The notes: generated from the letters alone by a model not told the origin. Positions 9,249 to 18,397 are shown, counted from the stretch's first letter. The stretch: 44,088 nucleotides of DNA from Deltaproteobacteria bacterium (GCA_026991135.1 JALXCD010000129.1:1-44088), one strand, 5' to 3'. Made by a program: numbers and translations.

Positions 9249-9545
9249 ATGGCCTGTATGGAAATAAGTGTTGTGCCATTAGGCACCAAAACCACGAGTC
9301 TTTCAAGTTATGTGGTAGATGTTTTAAAAATCGTTAAAGATTCAAACCTTGATTATCAACTTACAGATATGGGCACCACCATTTACGGAGACATATCCTC
9401 ACTCTTTAATGTGGCACAAAGGATGCACGAATCGGTATTCTCAAAAAATGTAAAAAGGGTCTATACGATAATTAAAATTGATTACAGACGGGATAAATCA
9501 GTAAGACCAGGAAGCAAAAAACAATCGGTAGAAGAAAAGCTATGA
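9249..9545 (+). CDS. MTH1187 family thiamine-binding-like protein (DUF77)
   Basis: MEISVVPLGTKTTSLSSYVVDVLKIVKDSNLDYQLTDMGTTIYGD...VYTIIKIDYRRDK. Confidence 0.85.
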   Translation: MACMEISVVPLGTKTTSLSSYVVDVLKIVKDSNLDYQLTDMGTTIYGDISSLFNVAQRMHESVFSKNVKRVYTIIKIDYRRDKSVRPGSKKQSVEEKL

Positions 9546-9676
9546 AAAAAAGGGTTCCCATAATACTGCTTTCTATTTCCATCCTTTTGACCATAATAGG
9601 CGTATTTTCAGGTGGCCCAGGTGATGTCTTCAAAAAGGCTGTTAACCTCTGTCTTAGCTGCATCGGGATTGGCTAA
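9542..9676 (+). CDS. 44-aa CXXC-motif membrane microprotein (CD1871A-like)
   Basis: Manual translation MKKRVPIILLSISILLTIIGVFSGGPGDVFKKAVNLCLSCIGIG*. ATGA overlap with the upstream stop; stop abuts the next ATG at 9677. Below the ORF-track size cutoff. Confidence 0.75.
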   Translation: MKKRVPIILLSISILLTIIGVFSGGPGDVFKKAVNLCLSCIGIG

Positions 9677-10579
9677 ATGCAAAAGATTCGATTACTTGTC
9701 CAAATCCTTTCAAGCTTTATATCCAATCCTAGGTTATGGATTACACCAGAAAACCCAATATATAAGGGCCCATTAAAGCATTTGTGTTTCCCAGGAATAA
9801 ACTGCTATTCCTGCCCGGCAGCGGTTTTTGCCTGCCCATTGGGTGCACTCCAAAATGCATTTACTACTCTAAGATTCAACTTAAAGCTTGGAGCAAGCCA
9901 TTTGGGCCTATATGTTATTGGGTCCCTTGGAATTATTGGGTCTTTAGTAGGAAGGCTTCCATGCGGATGGTTTTGCCCCTTCGGCCTTTTTCAAGATTTA
10001 TGTTTTAAAGTAAGGCTTCCAAAGGTCGGATTCCCGAGATTTTTAGATTGGGGGCGATATTTCTTTCTAATTCTTTTTGTTATTGTCCTACCAATCTTTT
10101 TTTTGGACAGCACAGGATTTGGACAGACATGGTTTTGCAAATATGTCTGCCCGGCTGGAACCTTGGAAGCAGGCCTTCCTCTCATAGCCATTGTGCCTGA
10201 TCTAAGAAGTGCAATTGGCACACTTTTTTTTAGCAAGTTTGTCATCCTAATAATCTTTATCCTTTGGAGTATAGTAACACTAAGGCCTTTTTGCAGGGCA
10301 GTGTGCCCTCTTGGGCTTATATTTGGCCTTTTTAATAGATTTAGCTGGCTTAGACTTAAATTTAACAAAGAAACTTGCGTTGAATGCCATGCTTGTGAAC
10401 TTATTTGCCCCACGGGGGTCTACTTTGCCAAAGGCGAGGATGATATTAATTCCACTAAGTGCATTAGGTGCCTAAAATGCCTGAGTCTTTGTCCTGGTGG
10501 AGCTGTTGAACTTGAATTTTCATCTATTTTAAAGGAGTGCAATGAATATGAAAAAGGCTGTGCTTGCAACCAAAAATAA
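9677..10579 (+). CDS. Polytopic 4Fe-4S membrane protein (NapH/CcoG/YccM-like)
   Basis: Hydrophobic segments with CGWFCPFG, CKYVCPAGT, CRAVCPLG and ferredoxin-like CVECHACELICPTG / CIRCLKCLSLCPGGAV. Confidence 0.88.
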   Translation: MQKIRLLVQILSSFISNPRLWITPENPIYKGPLKHLCFPGINCYSCPAAVFACPLGALQNAFTTLRFNLKLGASHLGLYVIGSLGIIGSLVGRLPCGWFCPFGLFQDLCFKVRLPKVGFPRFLDWGRYFFLILFVIVLPIFFLDSTGFGQTWFCKYVCPAGTLEAGLPLIAIVPDLRSAIGTLFFSKFVILIIFILWSIVTLRPFCRAVCPLGLIFGLFNRFSWLRLKFNKETCVECHACELICPTGVYFAKGEDDINSTKCIRCLKCLSLCPGGAVELEFSSILKECNEYEKGCACNQK

Positions 10580-11141
10580 GGGAAAGTTAAAGGAATTACA
10601 GGAACTATTGAGGGAACTTGATATTGAAATACTCTCACTTGATGACTTCCCAGAAGTTGGCAAGATTGTGGAAGACGGAAAAAGCTTTTTTGAAAATGCA
10701 ATGAAAAAGGCAAAAACTGTCTCTGAAAAAACAGGGCTATTGGCCATTGCCGATGATTCAGGACTAGAAGTTGATGCCCTTCAGGGAAAGCCTGGAATTT
10801 ATTCAGCTAGATTTGCCGGAGAAGATGCCACAGACGCAAAAAATAATGAAAAGCTCCTTTTGGAAATGAAGGATATTCCCATTGAAAAAAGAGGGGCACA
10901 ATTTAGATGTGTTATAGTTGCCTATCGCCCCGACGGGAAATGGATAAAAACAGAAGGAATCTGTAGAGGGACCATCACCACAGAACCGAGAGGGGAAAAG
11001 GGTTTTGGATATGACCCAGTTTTTTTGCCCGAAGGCCTTAATAAAACTATGGCTGAACTTAGCATGGAAGAGAAAAACAAAATCAGCCATAGAGGCAAGG
11101 CGCTGCTAGAACTAAAAAGAGAGATAAAAACCCTTCTTTAA
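10542..11141 (+). CDS. rdgB: Non-canonical purine NTP pyrophosphatase (RdgB/HAM1)
   Basis: AVLATKNKGKLKEL, LAIADDSGLEVDALQGKPGIYSARFAG, GEKGFGYDPVFLPEG...SHRGKAL motifs. 38-bp overlap with the upstream CDS. Confidence 0.95.
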   Translation: MNMKKAVLATKNKGKLKELQELLRELDIEILSLDDFPEVGKIVEDGKSFFENAMKKAKTVSEKTGLLAIADDSGLEVDALQGKPGIYSARFAGEDATDAKNNEKLLLEMKDIPIEKRGAQFRCVIVAYRPDGKWIKTEGICRGTITTEPRGEKGFGYDPVFLPEGLNKTMAELSMEEKNKISHRGKALLELKREIKTLL

Positions 11142-11161
11142 CAAATAGAAAGAGGTATATA

Positions 11162-11332
11162 ATGGGATTAAACAGCTTTGAAAAGGAAGAATGTCTGAAA
11201 CAAGCAGTTGAAATCACCAAGGCCTATGCACGTTCCGGTGAAAATAAGCACGGACCTGTTGCAGATTTTCTTGAAATGGTTTACAGAAGGCTTCTTTCCC
11301 TTAGAAAAGAGATATCTGGGGAAAATGAATAA
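11162..11332 (+). CDS. 56-aa hypothetical protein
   Basis: ATG...TAA, MGLNSFEKEECLKQAVEITKAYARSGENKHGPVADFLEMVYRRLLSLRKEISGENE; AGAAAGAGG upstream. Below track cutoff. Confidence 0.6.
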   Translation: MGLNSFEKEECLKQAVEITKAYARSGENKHGPVADFLEMVYRRLLSLRKEISGENE

Positions 11333-11353
11333 TATTTTTTAAGGAGAAAAAGA

Positions 11354-11914
11354 ATGACAGAACGTTCAGATTACACCCTATATAGCGGAGGTCTCAGGGG
11401 TGCAGAAGCGGAATTTGGAAGGTGTGCTGAAAAATGGGGAATAAATGAGGTCAATTTCTCGTTTAAAGGCCATAAAATGGATAGGGTAAAGGACGTCAGG
11501 GTCCTTTCTGAAGAAGAGCTCAAACAGGGTGATATTAGCATGGAGATAGTCTCAAAAAGGATGGGGAGGACATATGCTGAAGCAGACAAAATAAGACGAG
11601 TGATACAGTCCATTTTCCACGTGGTTAACAATGGCTATCAGGTTTTTGCAGTTGGCTGGATAAGGCCAGACGGAACCGTAAAGGGTGGAACCGGCTGGGC
11701 AGTCGAACTTGCAAAGCTATTTAACAGACCTGTAAGCGTATTTGACCAAAATGAGAACAAGTGGTTCACTTGGAAGGAAGGAAAATGGGTGGAAGACATT
11801 CCCAAAATAGAGCATAAGACCTTTGCAGGCACAGGCACCAGATATCTTACCGAAGAGGGCAAAAGGGCCATTGAAGATCTTTTTGAAAGGTCTTTTGGGC
11901 CAGCAGAAGGATAA
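11354..11914 (+). CDS. Hypothetical protein, possible SLOG/Rossmann-type nucleotide-binding protein
   Basis: TLYSGGLRGAEAEFGRCAEKWGINEVNFSF...GGTGWAVELAKLFNRPVSVFDQNENKWF resembles SLOG-type Gly-rich segments; good RBS. Confidence 0.55.
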   Translation: MTERSDYTLYSGGLRGAEAEFGRCAEKWGINEVNFSFKGHKMDRVKDVRVLSEEELKQGDISMEIVSKRMGRTYAEADKIRRVIQSIFHVVNNGYQVFAVGWIRPDGTVKGGTGWAVELAKLFNRPVSVFDQNENKWFTWKEGKWVEDIPKIEHKTFAGTGTRYLTEEGKRAIEDLFERSFGPAEG

Positions 11915-11917
11915 GAA

Positions 11918-13012
11918 ATGCTTTTTGGTCACGGTGGAGATGTATATTCCATAGCAGAAAAACTCGGAATAGAGCCGGGGGAGGTGTTGGACTTTAGCTC
12001 AAATTGCAGCCCCCTCCCCTATCCAAAGGGCTTTCACGAATATCTTTGTAATAATATTGACCAGATGCATCTTTTGCCCGAGGTTGACTCCAAGACCATT
12101 CGAACAATCCTTGCCAATAGATATAATCTTTCTCATGAAAATTTCCTGATTGGAAATGGAACCACTGAGTGGATTTTTGCCATACCAAGGCTTCTTATGC
12201 CCAAAAGGGCCTTTATCTGCCTTCCCACCTATGCCGATTATGAAGATGCATGTAAGGCCGCAGGGGTTGAGGTTCAATTCGTAGGAACCTTTTCGGACGG
12301 CTCTAAAAAAACTACCCAAAGGCTTGTTGCCGAACTTTTAAGCATTGACAGGAAAGACCTTGAAGGTGCCTTGTTATTCTTGTGTAACCCTAACAATCCT
12401 ACAGGGCTTTTTATTGAGCCGGACGAGCTCCTTGAAGTTATAAAGGCCCTGCCTGTAACCCTGACATGGCTCATTGACGAGGCCTACGCCCCCTTTGTGG
12501 CAGAAGATGAAAAAAGCTCCATCCTCTCTAGGGATATGCCGAAAAACCTAATTGTCCTAAGGTCCTTTTCCAAGATCTACGGAGTGCCCGGGATCAGAAT
12601 TGGCTGCCTTGTAAGCAAGGGTGCCATCATCAAGGCCCTTTGGGAAGAACTAAGGCCCTGGTCTGTAAACAGAATGGCCCAACTTGCTGTGTCATTTCTT
12701 TTAAACCGGCCTGATTTTGAAGAAACTGTTAGGGAATACTGTAAGACCGAAAAAAACAACATCGTAACAGGCCTTAAACAAATTGAGGGTATAAGCTATG
12801 TTCCTGGAAGATGCCATTTTGCCATGTTTTCACTGGATGAAACCGGTATTTCTGCAGAAGACCTGACAGAAAGGCTTAAAGAAAAGGGAATCCTTATAAG
12901 GAATTGTGCAAATTTTAAGGGGCTTTCAGGGGAAAATATCAGAATAAGTCCAAGGCTTAGTGAGGATAACCTTAAGCTTTTACTGGAAATAGGAGAAATT
13001 CTAAGGGATTAA
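11918..13012 (+). CDS. PLP-dependent aminotransferase (threonine-phosphate decarboxylase CobD / histidinol-phosphate aminotransferase-like)
   Basis: FGHGGDVYSIAEKLG N-terminus typical of CobD-like proteins; FLCNPNNPTG, WLIDEAYAPF, RSFSKIYGVPGIRIGCLV motifs. Confidence 0.85.
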   Translation: MLFGHGGDVYSIAEKLGIEPGEVLDFSSNCSPLPYPKGFHEYLCNNIDQMHLLPEVDSKTIRTILANRYNLSHENFLIGNGTTEWIFAIPRLLMPKRAFICLPTYADYEDACKAAGVEVQFVGTFSDGSKKTTQRLVAELLSIDRKDLEGALLFLCNPNNPTGLFIEPDELLEVIKALPVTLTWLIDEAYAPFVAEDEKSSILSRDMPKNLIVLRSFSKIYGVPGIRIGCLVSKGAIIKALWEELRPWSVNRMAQLAVSFLLNRPDFEETVREYCKTEKNNIVTGLKQIEGISYVPGRCHFAMFSLDETGISAEDLTERLKEKGILIRNCANFKGLSGENIRISPRLSEDNLKLLLEIGEILRD

Positions 13013-13564
13013 AAATCTTTCAATCCATGGCCGATTGGGCAATATCACTTCCTTTAAATATATTTTAGCCCGAGGGCTTAACCTTTTTAAGCCCCACATA
13101 GCCCTTCGCCTCACCTCTTTTTCCGCTTCTCTTTCCATGTAAAAGATGAGATTTGTATTAAAAAAAGAAAGGGAATCTGCATCCTTTAGGATGTCGGCTT
13201 CTGGTGTTCCACCAAATTCATGTAGTCTTACAAGTTCAATAACCTTTTTAAGTGTGCTGCCATTTATGCCTGCCTTTTTTAAAAGGCAGCCAAGAAGCCT
13301 TGCACTATTTTCACTATGCGCCCTTTTAAAAAGATCATAATCTGGGAAATCCTCCCTTTTTATTCTTATCTCTAGTGGGTAAGCCCTTTCAATATCATGT
13401 CCCAGTGCGGCAATCTGAAGGGCCAGATCGGCCTCTGGATATAACCTTAGAAGAATATTCAGGGTGTCTTCCCCGTGAATTGGATCTTCTGGAATCTTAG
13501 AATACTTGAGAATTCGCTTTATCTTTTCAAATACCTGGCCCTTTAAGCAGTTCTCAACTGCCAT
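13001..13564 (-). CDS. HD-domain hydrolase in inositol-phosphate operon
   Basis: H...HD...D pattern: DPIHGEDT, IAALGHDIERAYP, ILKDADSLSFF. Start overlaps the upstream gene by 22 nt. Confidence 0.75.
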   Translation of the reverse strand: MAVENCLKGQVFEKIKRILKYSKIPEDPIHGEDTLNILLRLYPEADLALQIAALGHDIERAYPLEIRIKREDFPDYDLFKRAHSENSARLLGCLLKKAGINGSTLKKVIELVRLHEFGGTPEADILKDADSLSFFNTNLIFYMEREAEKEVRRRAMWGLKRLSPRAKIYLKEVILPNRPWIERFLIP

Positions 13565-14883
13565 ATCCTTCTAATATTTTCCGTATGCATGATACCGGCA
13601 AGCATGATGAGAAGCTCTACTGGCCTATAAAAAATTCCACTTAAAAAAACCAAAAATATCCTAACATCCCTTCCAAGACGAATCCTTTTGCGTCTTTTTT
13701 GCCTTCTCATCCATCCATCGTATTTATCCGCTGTATAGCTATTAATAAAAGAACCAATAAGGGCAAAGATTCCCAAAAGCCAGCCAGTATTCCCAAGCAT
13801 CTTGTAGTTTGCCACATGCCAGGTTACGGCAGCAATCAAAAAGGCATCGGCATATCTATCTAACACTGCATCAAGCCAGGCTCCATAATCTGATTGAAGC
13901 CACTTAAGACGGGCTATCTCGCCGTCACATCCATCGATAATACTTGCAATTTGCGCCATTATTCCTCCCATAGCAAACCAAAGATAGGACTCCCTTGCCA
14001 GGAAAAAGGATGCAACAACTGCAAGAAAAAAGCTAATAAATGTAATTTGATTTGGAGTAACAGGGGTATTTACTAAAAGGCTTGTAAGCCTTATAGAAAT
14101 TGGCCTGTTTAAAAGCCTTGATATTGGCCCGTCTCTGCCTTTACTCCTTAAAAGCACAAAAAGCATCTTTTCAGCCCTCTTAAAGGCCCTTTTATCGTCA
14201 AGATCTGCCCAAAATCCCCTTTTGGTTTCAACGGAACGAATAAGCCCCTTTTTACAAAGTCTTGCAACCAAATTACTAAGGGTCAAAGGGACAGCTTTTT
14301 TTAGGTCTTCTTCCTCAAAATTTTCAAAAACATCATATGAACAAACAAAAAGACCTGTATCATATCCGTTAAAACCTGTTATTTCCTTTCCAATGGCCTT
14401 TATGTTTCCATTTTTTACTATAACTTTTGTAACATCATCTCTATCAACCATGGAATTTTTAAGACGTTTGTCAACCAAAAGACACATGCCACCCTTGGGA
14501 GGACTGACAAAAAGCATCCTTTCCATAAGGTCCTTTGAAAAAACATGGTCGCACATGGAAAGAATAAAATCCCCTTTAAGTTTTGCCCTTTTTATTGAAA
14601 GAAAAGAGCTTCCATTTCCCAACTCCCATTCTTCATTCCTGATGTAGCCGATATCTATTCCACCCAATTTTCCATTTAGACCATCGAGGAAACCTTCCAC
14701 TTCATCCGCCTTATATCCAGTAACCACCAATACTTTCTTGATACCGCAGGCCGCAAAACCCCTTATGGCCCTTTCAATTAAAGGCATTCCCAAAAAGGGC
14801 ACAAGGGGCTTGGGACGCCCCCTGTGATTCAGTCTGCTACCTCTGCCTGCTGCCAGGATAACTGCTTGTTTTATCTTGGCCAT
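13543..14883 (-). CDS. Bifunctional inositol-1-phosphate cytidylyltransferase / CDP-inositol:inositol-phosphate transferase (IPCT/DIPPS-like)
   Basis: N-terminal nucleotidyltransferase (AVILAAGRGSRLNHRGRPKPLVPFLGMPL), C-terminal CDP-alcohol phosphatidyltransferase motif DGCDGEIARLKWLQSDYGAWLDAVLDRYAD. Likely start 14883 after AGGAAAGA (track start 14910). Confidence 0.82.
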   Translation of the reverse strand: MAKIKQAVILAAGRGSRLNHRGRPKPLVPFLGMPLIERAIRGFAACGIKKVLVVTGYKADEVEGFLDGLNGKLGGIDIGYIRNEEWELGNGSSFLSIKRAKLKGDFILSMCDHVFSKDLMERMLFVSPPKGGMCLLVDKRLKNSMVDRDDVTKVIVKNGNIKAIGKEITGFNGYDTGLFVCSYDVFENFEEEDLKKAVPLTLSNLVARLCKKGLIRSVETKRGFWADLDDKRAFKRAEKMLFVLLRSKGRDGPISRLLNRPISIRLTSLLVNTPVTPNQITFISFFLAVVASFFLARESYLWFAMGGIMAQIASIIDGCDGEIARLKWLQSDYGAWLDAVLDRYADAFLIAAVTWHVANYKMLGNTGWLLGIFALIGSFINSYTADKYDGWMRRQKRRKRIRLGRDVRIFLVFLSGIFYRPVELLIMLAGIMHTENIRRIWQLRTA

Positions 14884-14899
14884 TGGTCTTTCCTGAAAG

Positions 14900-16045
14900 T
14901 TAGGCAGCAATGACGTCTTTACCGTTGGTCACCTCTTCTTCTCTGGAGTATATCTTGCCCTTTATAAAATCCTCTGTCATACGCCACGCCACATCATCTG
15001 GATATTGTCTAGGAGGATGCTTCATAAAAAAAGCACTTGGCCCCTCCACAACTCCAGACTCTCCTCTATCAAGGGCAACCTTACAACACCTTATGGCATC
15101 AATAGCAACTCCAGCAGAATTTGGTGAGTCTTCAACAGACAATCTAAGTTCAAGATTCATTGGAACATCGCCAAAAAGTTTTCCTTCCATTCTGATAAAG
15201 GCAATTTTATTGTCCTTTTGCCACGGTACATAGTCGCTTGGTCCAATATGTATATTTTCCCAGTCCATTCTTTCTGGAAGGACAGACTGAACTGCCTCTG
15301 TCTTGGACTCCTTCTTGGACTTCAGTCTTGAGCGGTTAAGCATATTCAAAAAGTCAGTGTTTCCACCAGTGTTTAACTGATAGGTGCGTTCAACCTTTAC
15401 TCCACGTTTTTTGAATAAATCTGCAATGGTCCTATGGGTAATTGTTGCGCCAAGCTGTGCCTTGATGTCATCGCCAACTATTGGGATTCCCCTCTGCCTG
15501 AATCTGGCCTCCCAAGTAGGGTCAGATGCTATAAAAACGGGCATACAGTTTACAAAACCAACACCTGCCTTTAAGGCACATTCGGCCCAAAAACGTACTG
15601 CCTTTTCAGAACCTACAGGCAAATAATTGACCAATATTTCAGTACCCGTTTTCCTTAAATGCTCAACTATCTCCTCCATTGTCATTTCCTTCTCATCAGA
15701 CACTACAAAAGTATGGCTTTCAGGATAATCCTTCATATGGTCAGATACTCCATCAAGAACAGGACCCATTTTGACGGTTACTCCCATCTTTGGGATGTCC
15801 TTACAAAAGATGGTTGTGCAATTTGGCTTAGCAAAAATGGCCTCGCTCACATCTTTACCAACTTTCCTTTTGTCAATATCGAAGGCAGAAACTACCTGTA
15901 AATCATGGGGTGCATAACCACCAATATCCCAATGCATAAGGCCAATTGCCTTATCTTTCATGGAAGGATTGTAGTAATGAATCCCCTGAACAAGGGAACT
16001 TGCGCAATTTCCTACGCCTACGATACCAATTCTTACCTTCTTCAC
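14900..16045 (-). CDS. myo-inositol-1-phosphate (inositol-3-phosphate) synthase
   Basis: RIGIVGVGNCASSLVQGIHYY, FVNCMPVFIASDPTW, VGDDIKAQLGATITHRTIADLF, LNTGGNTDFLNML motifs; GGAGG RBS upstream. Confidence 0.93.
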   Translation of the reverse strand: MKKVRIGIVGVGNCASSLVQGIHYYNPSMKDKAIGLMHWDIGGYAPHDLQVVSAFDIDKRKVGKDVSEAIFAKPNCTTIFCKDIPKMGVTVKMGPVLDGVSDHMKDYPESHTFVVSDEKEMTMEEIVEHLRKTGTEILVNYLPVGSEKAVRFWAECALKAGVGFVNCMPVFIASDPTWEARFRQRGIPIVGDDIKAQLGATITHRTIADLFKKRGVKVERTYQLNTGGNTDFLNMLNRSRLKSKKESKTEAVQSVLPERMDWENIHIGPSDYVPWQKDNKIAFIRMEGKLFGDVPMNLELRLSVEDSPNSAGVAIDAIRCCKVALDRGESGVVEGPSAFFMKHPPRQYPDDVAWRMTEDFIKGKIYSREEEVTNGKDVIAA

Positions 16046-16234
16046 CTGATTACCTCCTAAATTTCTTTAATTTTTGGGGCCTTCCCCAGATAAAAAGACA
16101 GAAAATTTAGAAAGTAAAAACAAATGAAAGAAGGCTTGCAGGCAGAGGAAATCTGTTCAGAAAATTGTCAAAATCCAATAATAATATTTATCATTACTTT
16201 CCGTTTGTCAAGTTATTTTGGGTTTATGATTACT

Positions 16235-17107
16235 TTAAGACAATCTTTTTATATGAATTTTATCTCCAGAATGAAGTTTCAAAGAATCCTGGGCACTTCC
16301 ACAATTTATTGAAATTTCAAGATGTCCAAAGCTACCAATAAGAGCTACTGGAAAACCTCTAGACACATCTGAATAGGTCTTTTTAAAGGGAATGTCGATA
16401 TCTCTACCTTTAAGATAAATCAGAAGCTCACACTTAGGTCCAAAATTGGTGGCTATATCTTTCACTGTTATATTGGTAATGGCACTTCCAAAATGATCAA
16501 AATAAAGGATTTCACCCCAAAGGCCATCTTCTTTAAAAAATGGCCTTGGGATATCTAACCCTTTGATGACATCTATCTTTCGGGAAAACTCATCAACTTT
16601 TATATGTAAACTTAAAAGGGAGGCAGCAGGTGCGAAAATATCTCTTGCATGAAAGCTTGAACTGGGACGATTTCTTTTAATTCCAAAGCTGGAAACAGTG
16701 TTCTTTAATTTATCCCAGAGTATCTCATAGGCCTTATAAGAAGAAAACCTGGATAATGCCTTAGAAAAAATTCCATTATCAGGCCCAACAAAAAAATATT
16801 TATCTACCTCAATAATAATGGCCTTCCTTTTTCCCCCCACCCCTGGATCCACGACCGCTAAGAAAATGGTACCTTCTGGAAAATCTTTAAGACTTGCATC
16901 TAAATAAATGGCTGCCTGAAGGATATTCTGTGGATAAACCCCGTGTGTAATATCAATGATATTCACATCTGGATTAATTCGGGATATTACTCCTTTGCAT
17001 ATCCCCACATAAGGATCTATGTAACCAAAGTCTGTTAAAAAGGCTATGATAGCCTTTGATTTTACATCACCAGTAGGAAGGGGTTTCCACCGGGACCTTT
17101 CCGTCAT
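16235..17107 (-). CDS. SAM hydroxide adenosyltransferase / SAM hydrolase family (DUF62)
   Basis: IAFLTDFGYIDPYVGICKGVI, DITHGVYPQNILQAA, LAVVDPGVGGKRKAI, FVGPDNGIFS motifs. Confidence 0.9.
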   Translation of the reverse strand: MTERSRWKPLPTGDVKSKAIIAFLTDFGYIDPYVGICKGVISRINPDVNIIDITHGVYPQNILQAAIYLDASLKDFPEGTIFLAVVDPGVGGKRKAIIIEVDKYFFVGPDNGIFSKALSRFSSYKAYEILWDKLKNTVSSFGIKRNRPSSSFHARDIFAPAASLLSLHIKVDEFSRKIDVIKGLDIPRPFFKEDGLWGEILYFDHFGSAITNITVKDIATNFGPKCELLIYLKGRDIDIPFKKTYSDVSRGFPVALIGSFGHLEISINCGSAQDSLKLHSGDKIHIKRLS

Positions 17108-17945
17108 CTTGAAAATTATCCAGTAAATCCATCCACCAGTTTGGAAGGGTAAAAGAAGATTTATGAATCAAAGGATTGTAGTATCTTCCTGAAAATTCTC
17201 TTTTGGGCTCACTAATCAAAAGCCCCTTATCCTTAGTTCCTGCTACAAAGGCAATCTCTCCTCCATAAGTTGGCATTGGCGCCAGATAGACAGAGACATT
17301 TTCAAAGACATCCAGGAATCTCTTTCTGATAAAGGGCATTACCTTTGGCATTGTAACAGGAAGACCTGACTGTCTAACAACAATTCCGTCATCAGTAAGG
17401 ATTGCAGATAGATCTTCATGAAATGGTCTTTCAAAAAGGACAATGGCCGGGCCAATGGGGTCTGTAGAATCAAGGATGATTACATCGAACTTTTCACCCC
17501 TTTCCCTTGCCTCTTTAACATATTTGGCGCCATCTCCAATGATGAGCTCGACCCTTTCATCGTTCCAGTCACCACAAATCTCTGGAAGATATTTCCTACA
17601 CGCAATTATCACGTCTTCATCAAGCTCAACCTGAACTATGCGCCTAATTGATTTATATTTCTGGACTTCCCTTAAGACACCGCCATCGCCCCCGCCGATG
17701 ATAAGGACAGATTCAGTATCCTTGTTGCGGGCAAGAATTGGCACATGGACCATCATTTCATGGTAGATGAATTCATCGCCCAGGGTGGTCTGGACAATGC
17801 CATCCAGAATAAGGCCCTTGCCCCATTGTTCATTTGAAAAGATTAACAGGCGCTGAAACTTTGTGCGTTTCTCATAAAGGGGGCAAATCTCATAGCCATG
17901 GATGTAGCCTGGCCCGATTCTCTCAGACCAAAGATAGCGAGTCAA
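17067..17945 (-). CDS. speE: Polyamine aminopropyltransferase (spermidine synthase)
   Basis: ILDGIVQTTLGDEFIYHEMMVHVP, LIIGGGDGGVLREVQKY, DVIILDSTDPIGPA motifs. Confidence 0.93.
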   Translation of the reverse strand: MTRYLWSERIGPGYIHGYEICPLYEKRTKFQRLLIFSNEQWGKGLILDGIVQTTLGDEFIYHEMMVHVPILARNKDTESVLIIGGGDGGVLREVQKYKSIRRIVQVELDEDVIIACRKYLPEICGDWNDERVELIIGDGAKYVKEARERGEKFDVIILDSTDPIGPAIVLFERPFHEDLSAILTDDGIVVRQSGLPVTMPKVMPFIRKRFLDVFENVSVYLAPMPTYGGEIAFVAGTKDKGLLISEPKREFSGRYYNPLIHKSSFTLPNWWMDLLDNFQDDGKVPVETPSYW

Positions 17946-18397
17946 GTGTCCTCCATATCTAGAAGTTGTCCTCTGGTTATCTCAATGACTTCCACATGGC
18001 CTGGATTTAAAATGGCCTTCAAATTTTCAAGGACCATGTGTGCATGGCCTTGATTGCGGGCAAATATGTCAAGGGCTGCATATTCCCTTTCTGGCCATGT
18101 ATGAATCAATATGTGAAGCACCGGATTTGATACAGTAGCCGAAACTCCATATGGATCAAATTGATAGGTATTGACCCTTAATTCAGAATCTCTTTCTAAA
18201 TTTTCAAATCCTGAGGCTGCCCTCTCCAGGATATCACCTATGACTTGGGCATTTGCCAGGGAAGAAAAAGGCGCCTTCCACATCTCAACCAAAAGGTGGG
18301 TACCAAGGCCAGTTGAAAAGGAACTATCCAACATATTGACCTTTTGCTTGGCTTCTGCCAATTCCTTATGTATTGGGGTCAGACTTGCTGTAGCCAT
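17942..18397 (-). CDS. SpeD-like (S-adenosylmethionine decarboxylase homologue) lacking the canonical pyruvoyl-forming Ser
   Basis: FDPYGVSATVSNPVLHILIHTWPEREYAALDIFARNQ aligns ungapped by eye with bacterial class 1b SpeD (PYGVSG...SESHxTIHTWPE..YAAxDxFTCG), but Ser and Cys are replaced by L and R. Confidence 0.8.
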   Translation of the reverse strand: MATASLTPIHKELAEAKQKVNMLDSSFSTGLGTHLLVEMWKAPFSSLANAQVIGDILERAASGFENLERDSELRVNTYQFDPYGVSATVSNPVLHILIHTWPEREYAALDIFARNQGHAHMVLENLKAILNPGHVEVIEITRGQLLDMEDT

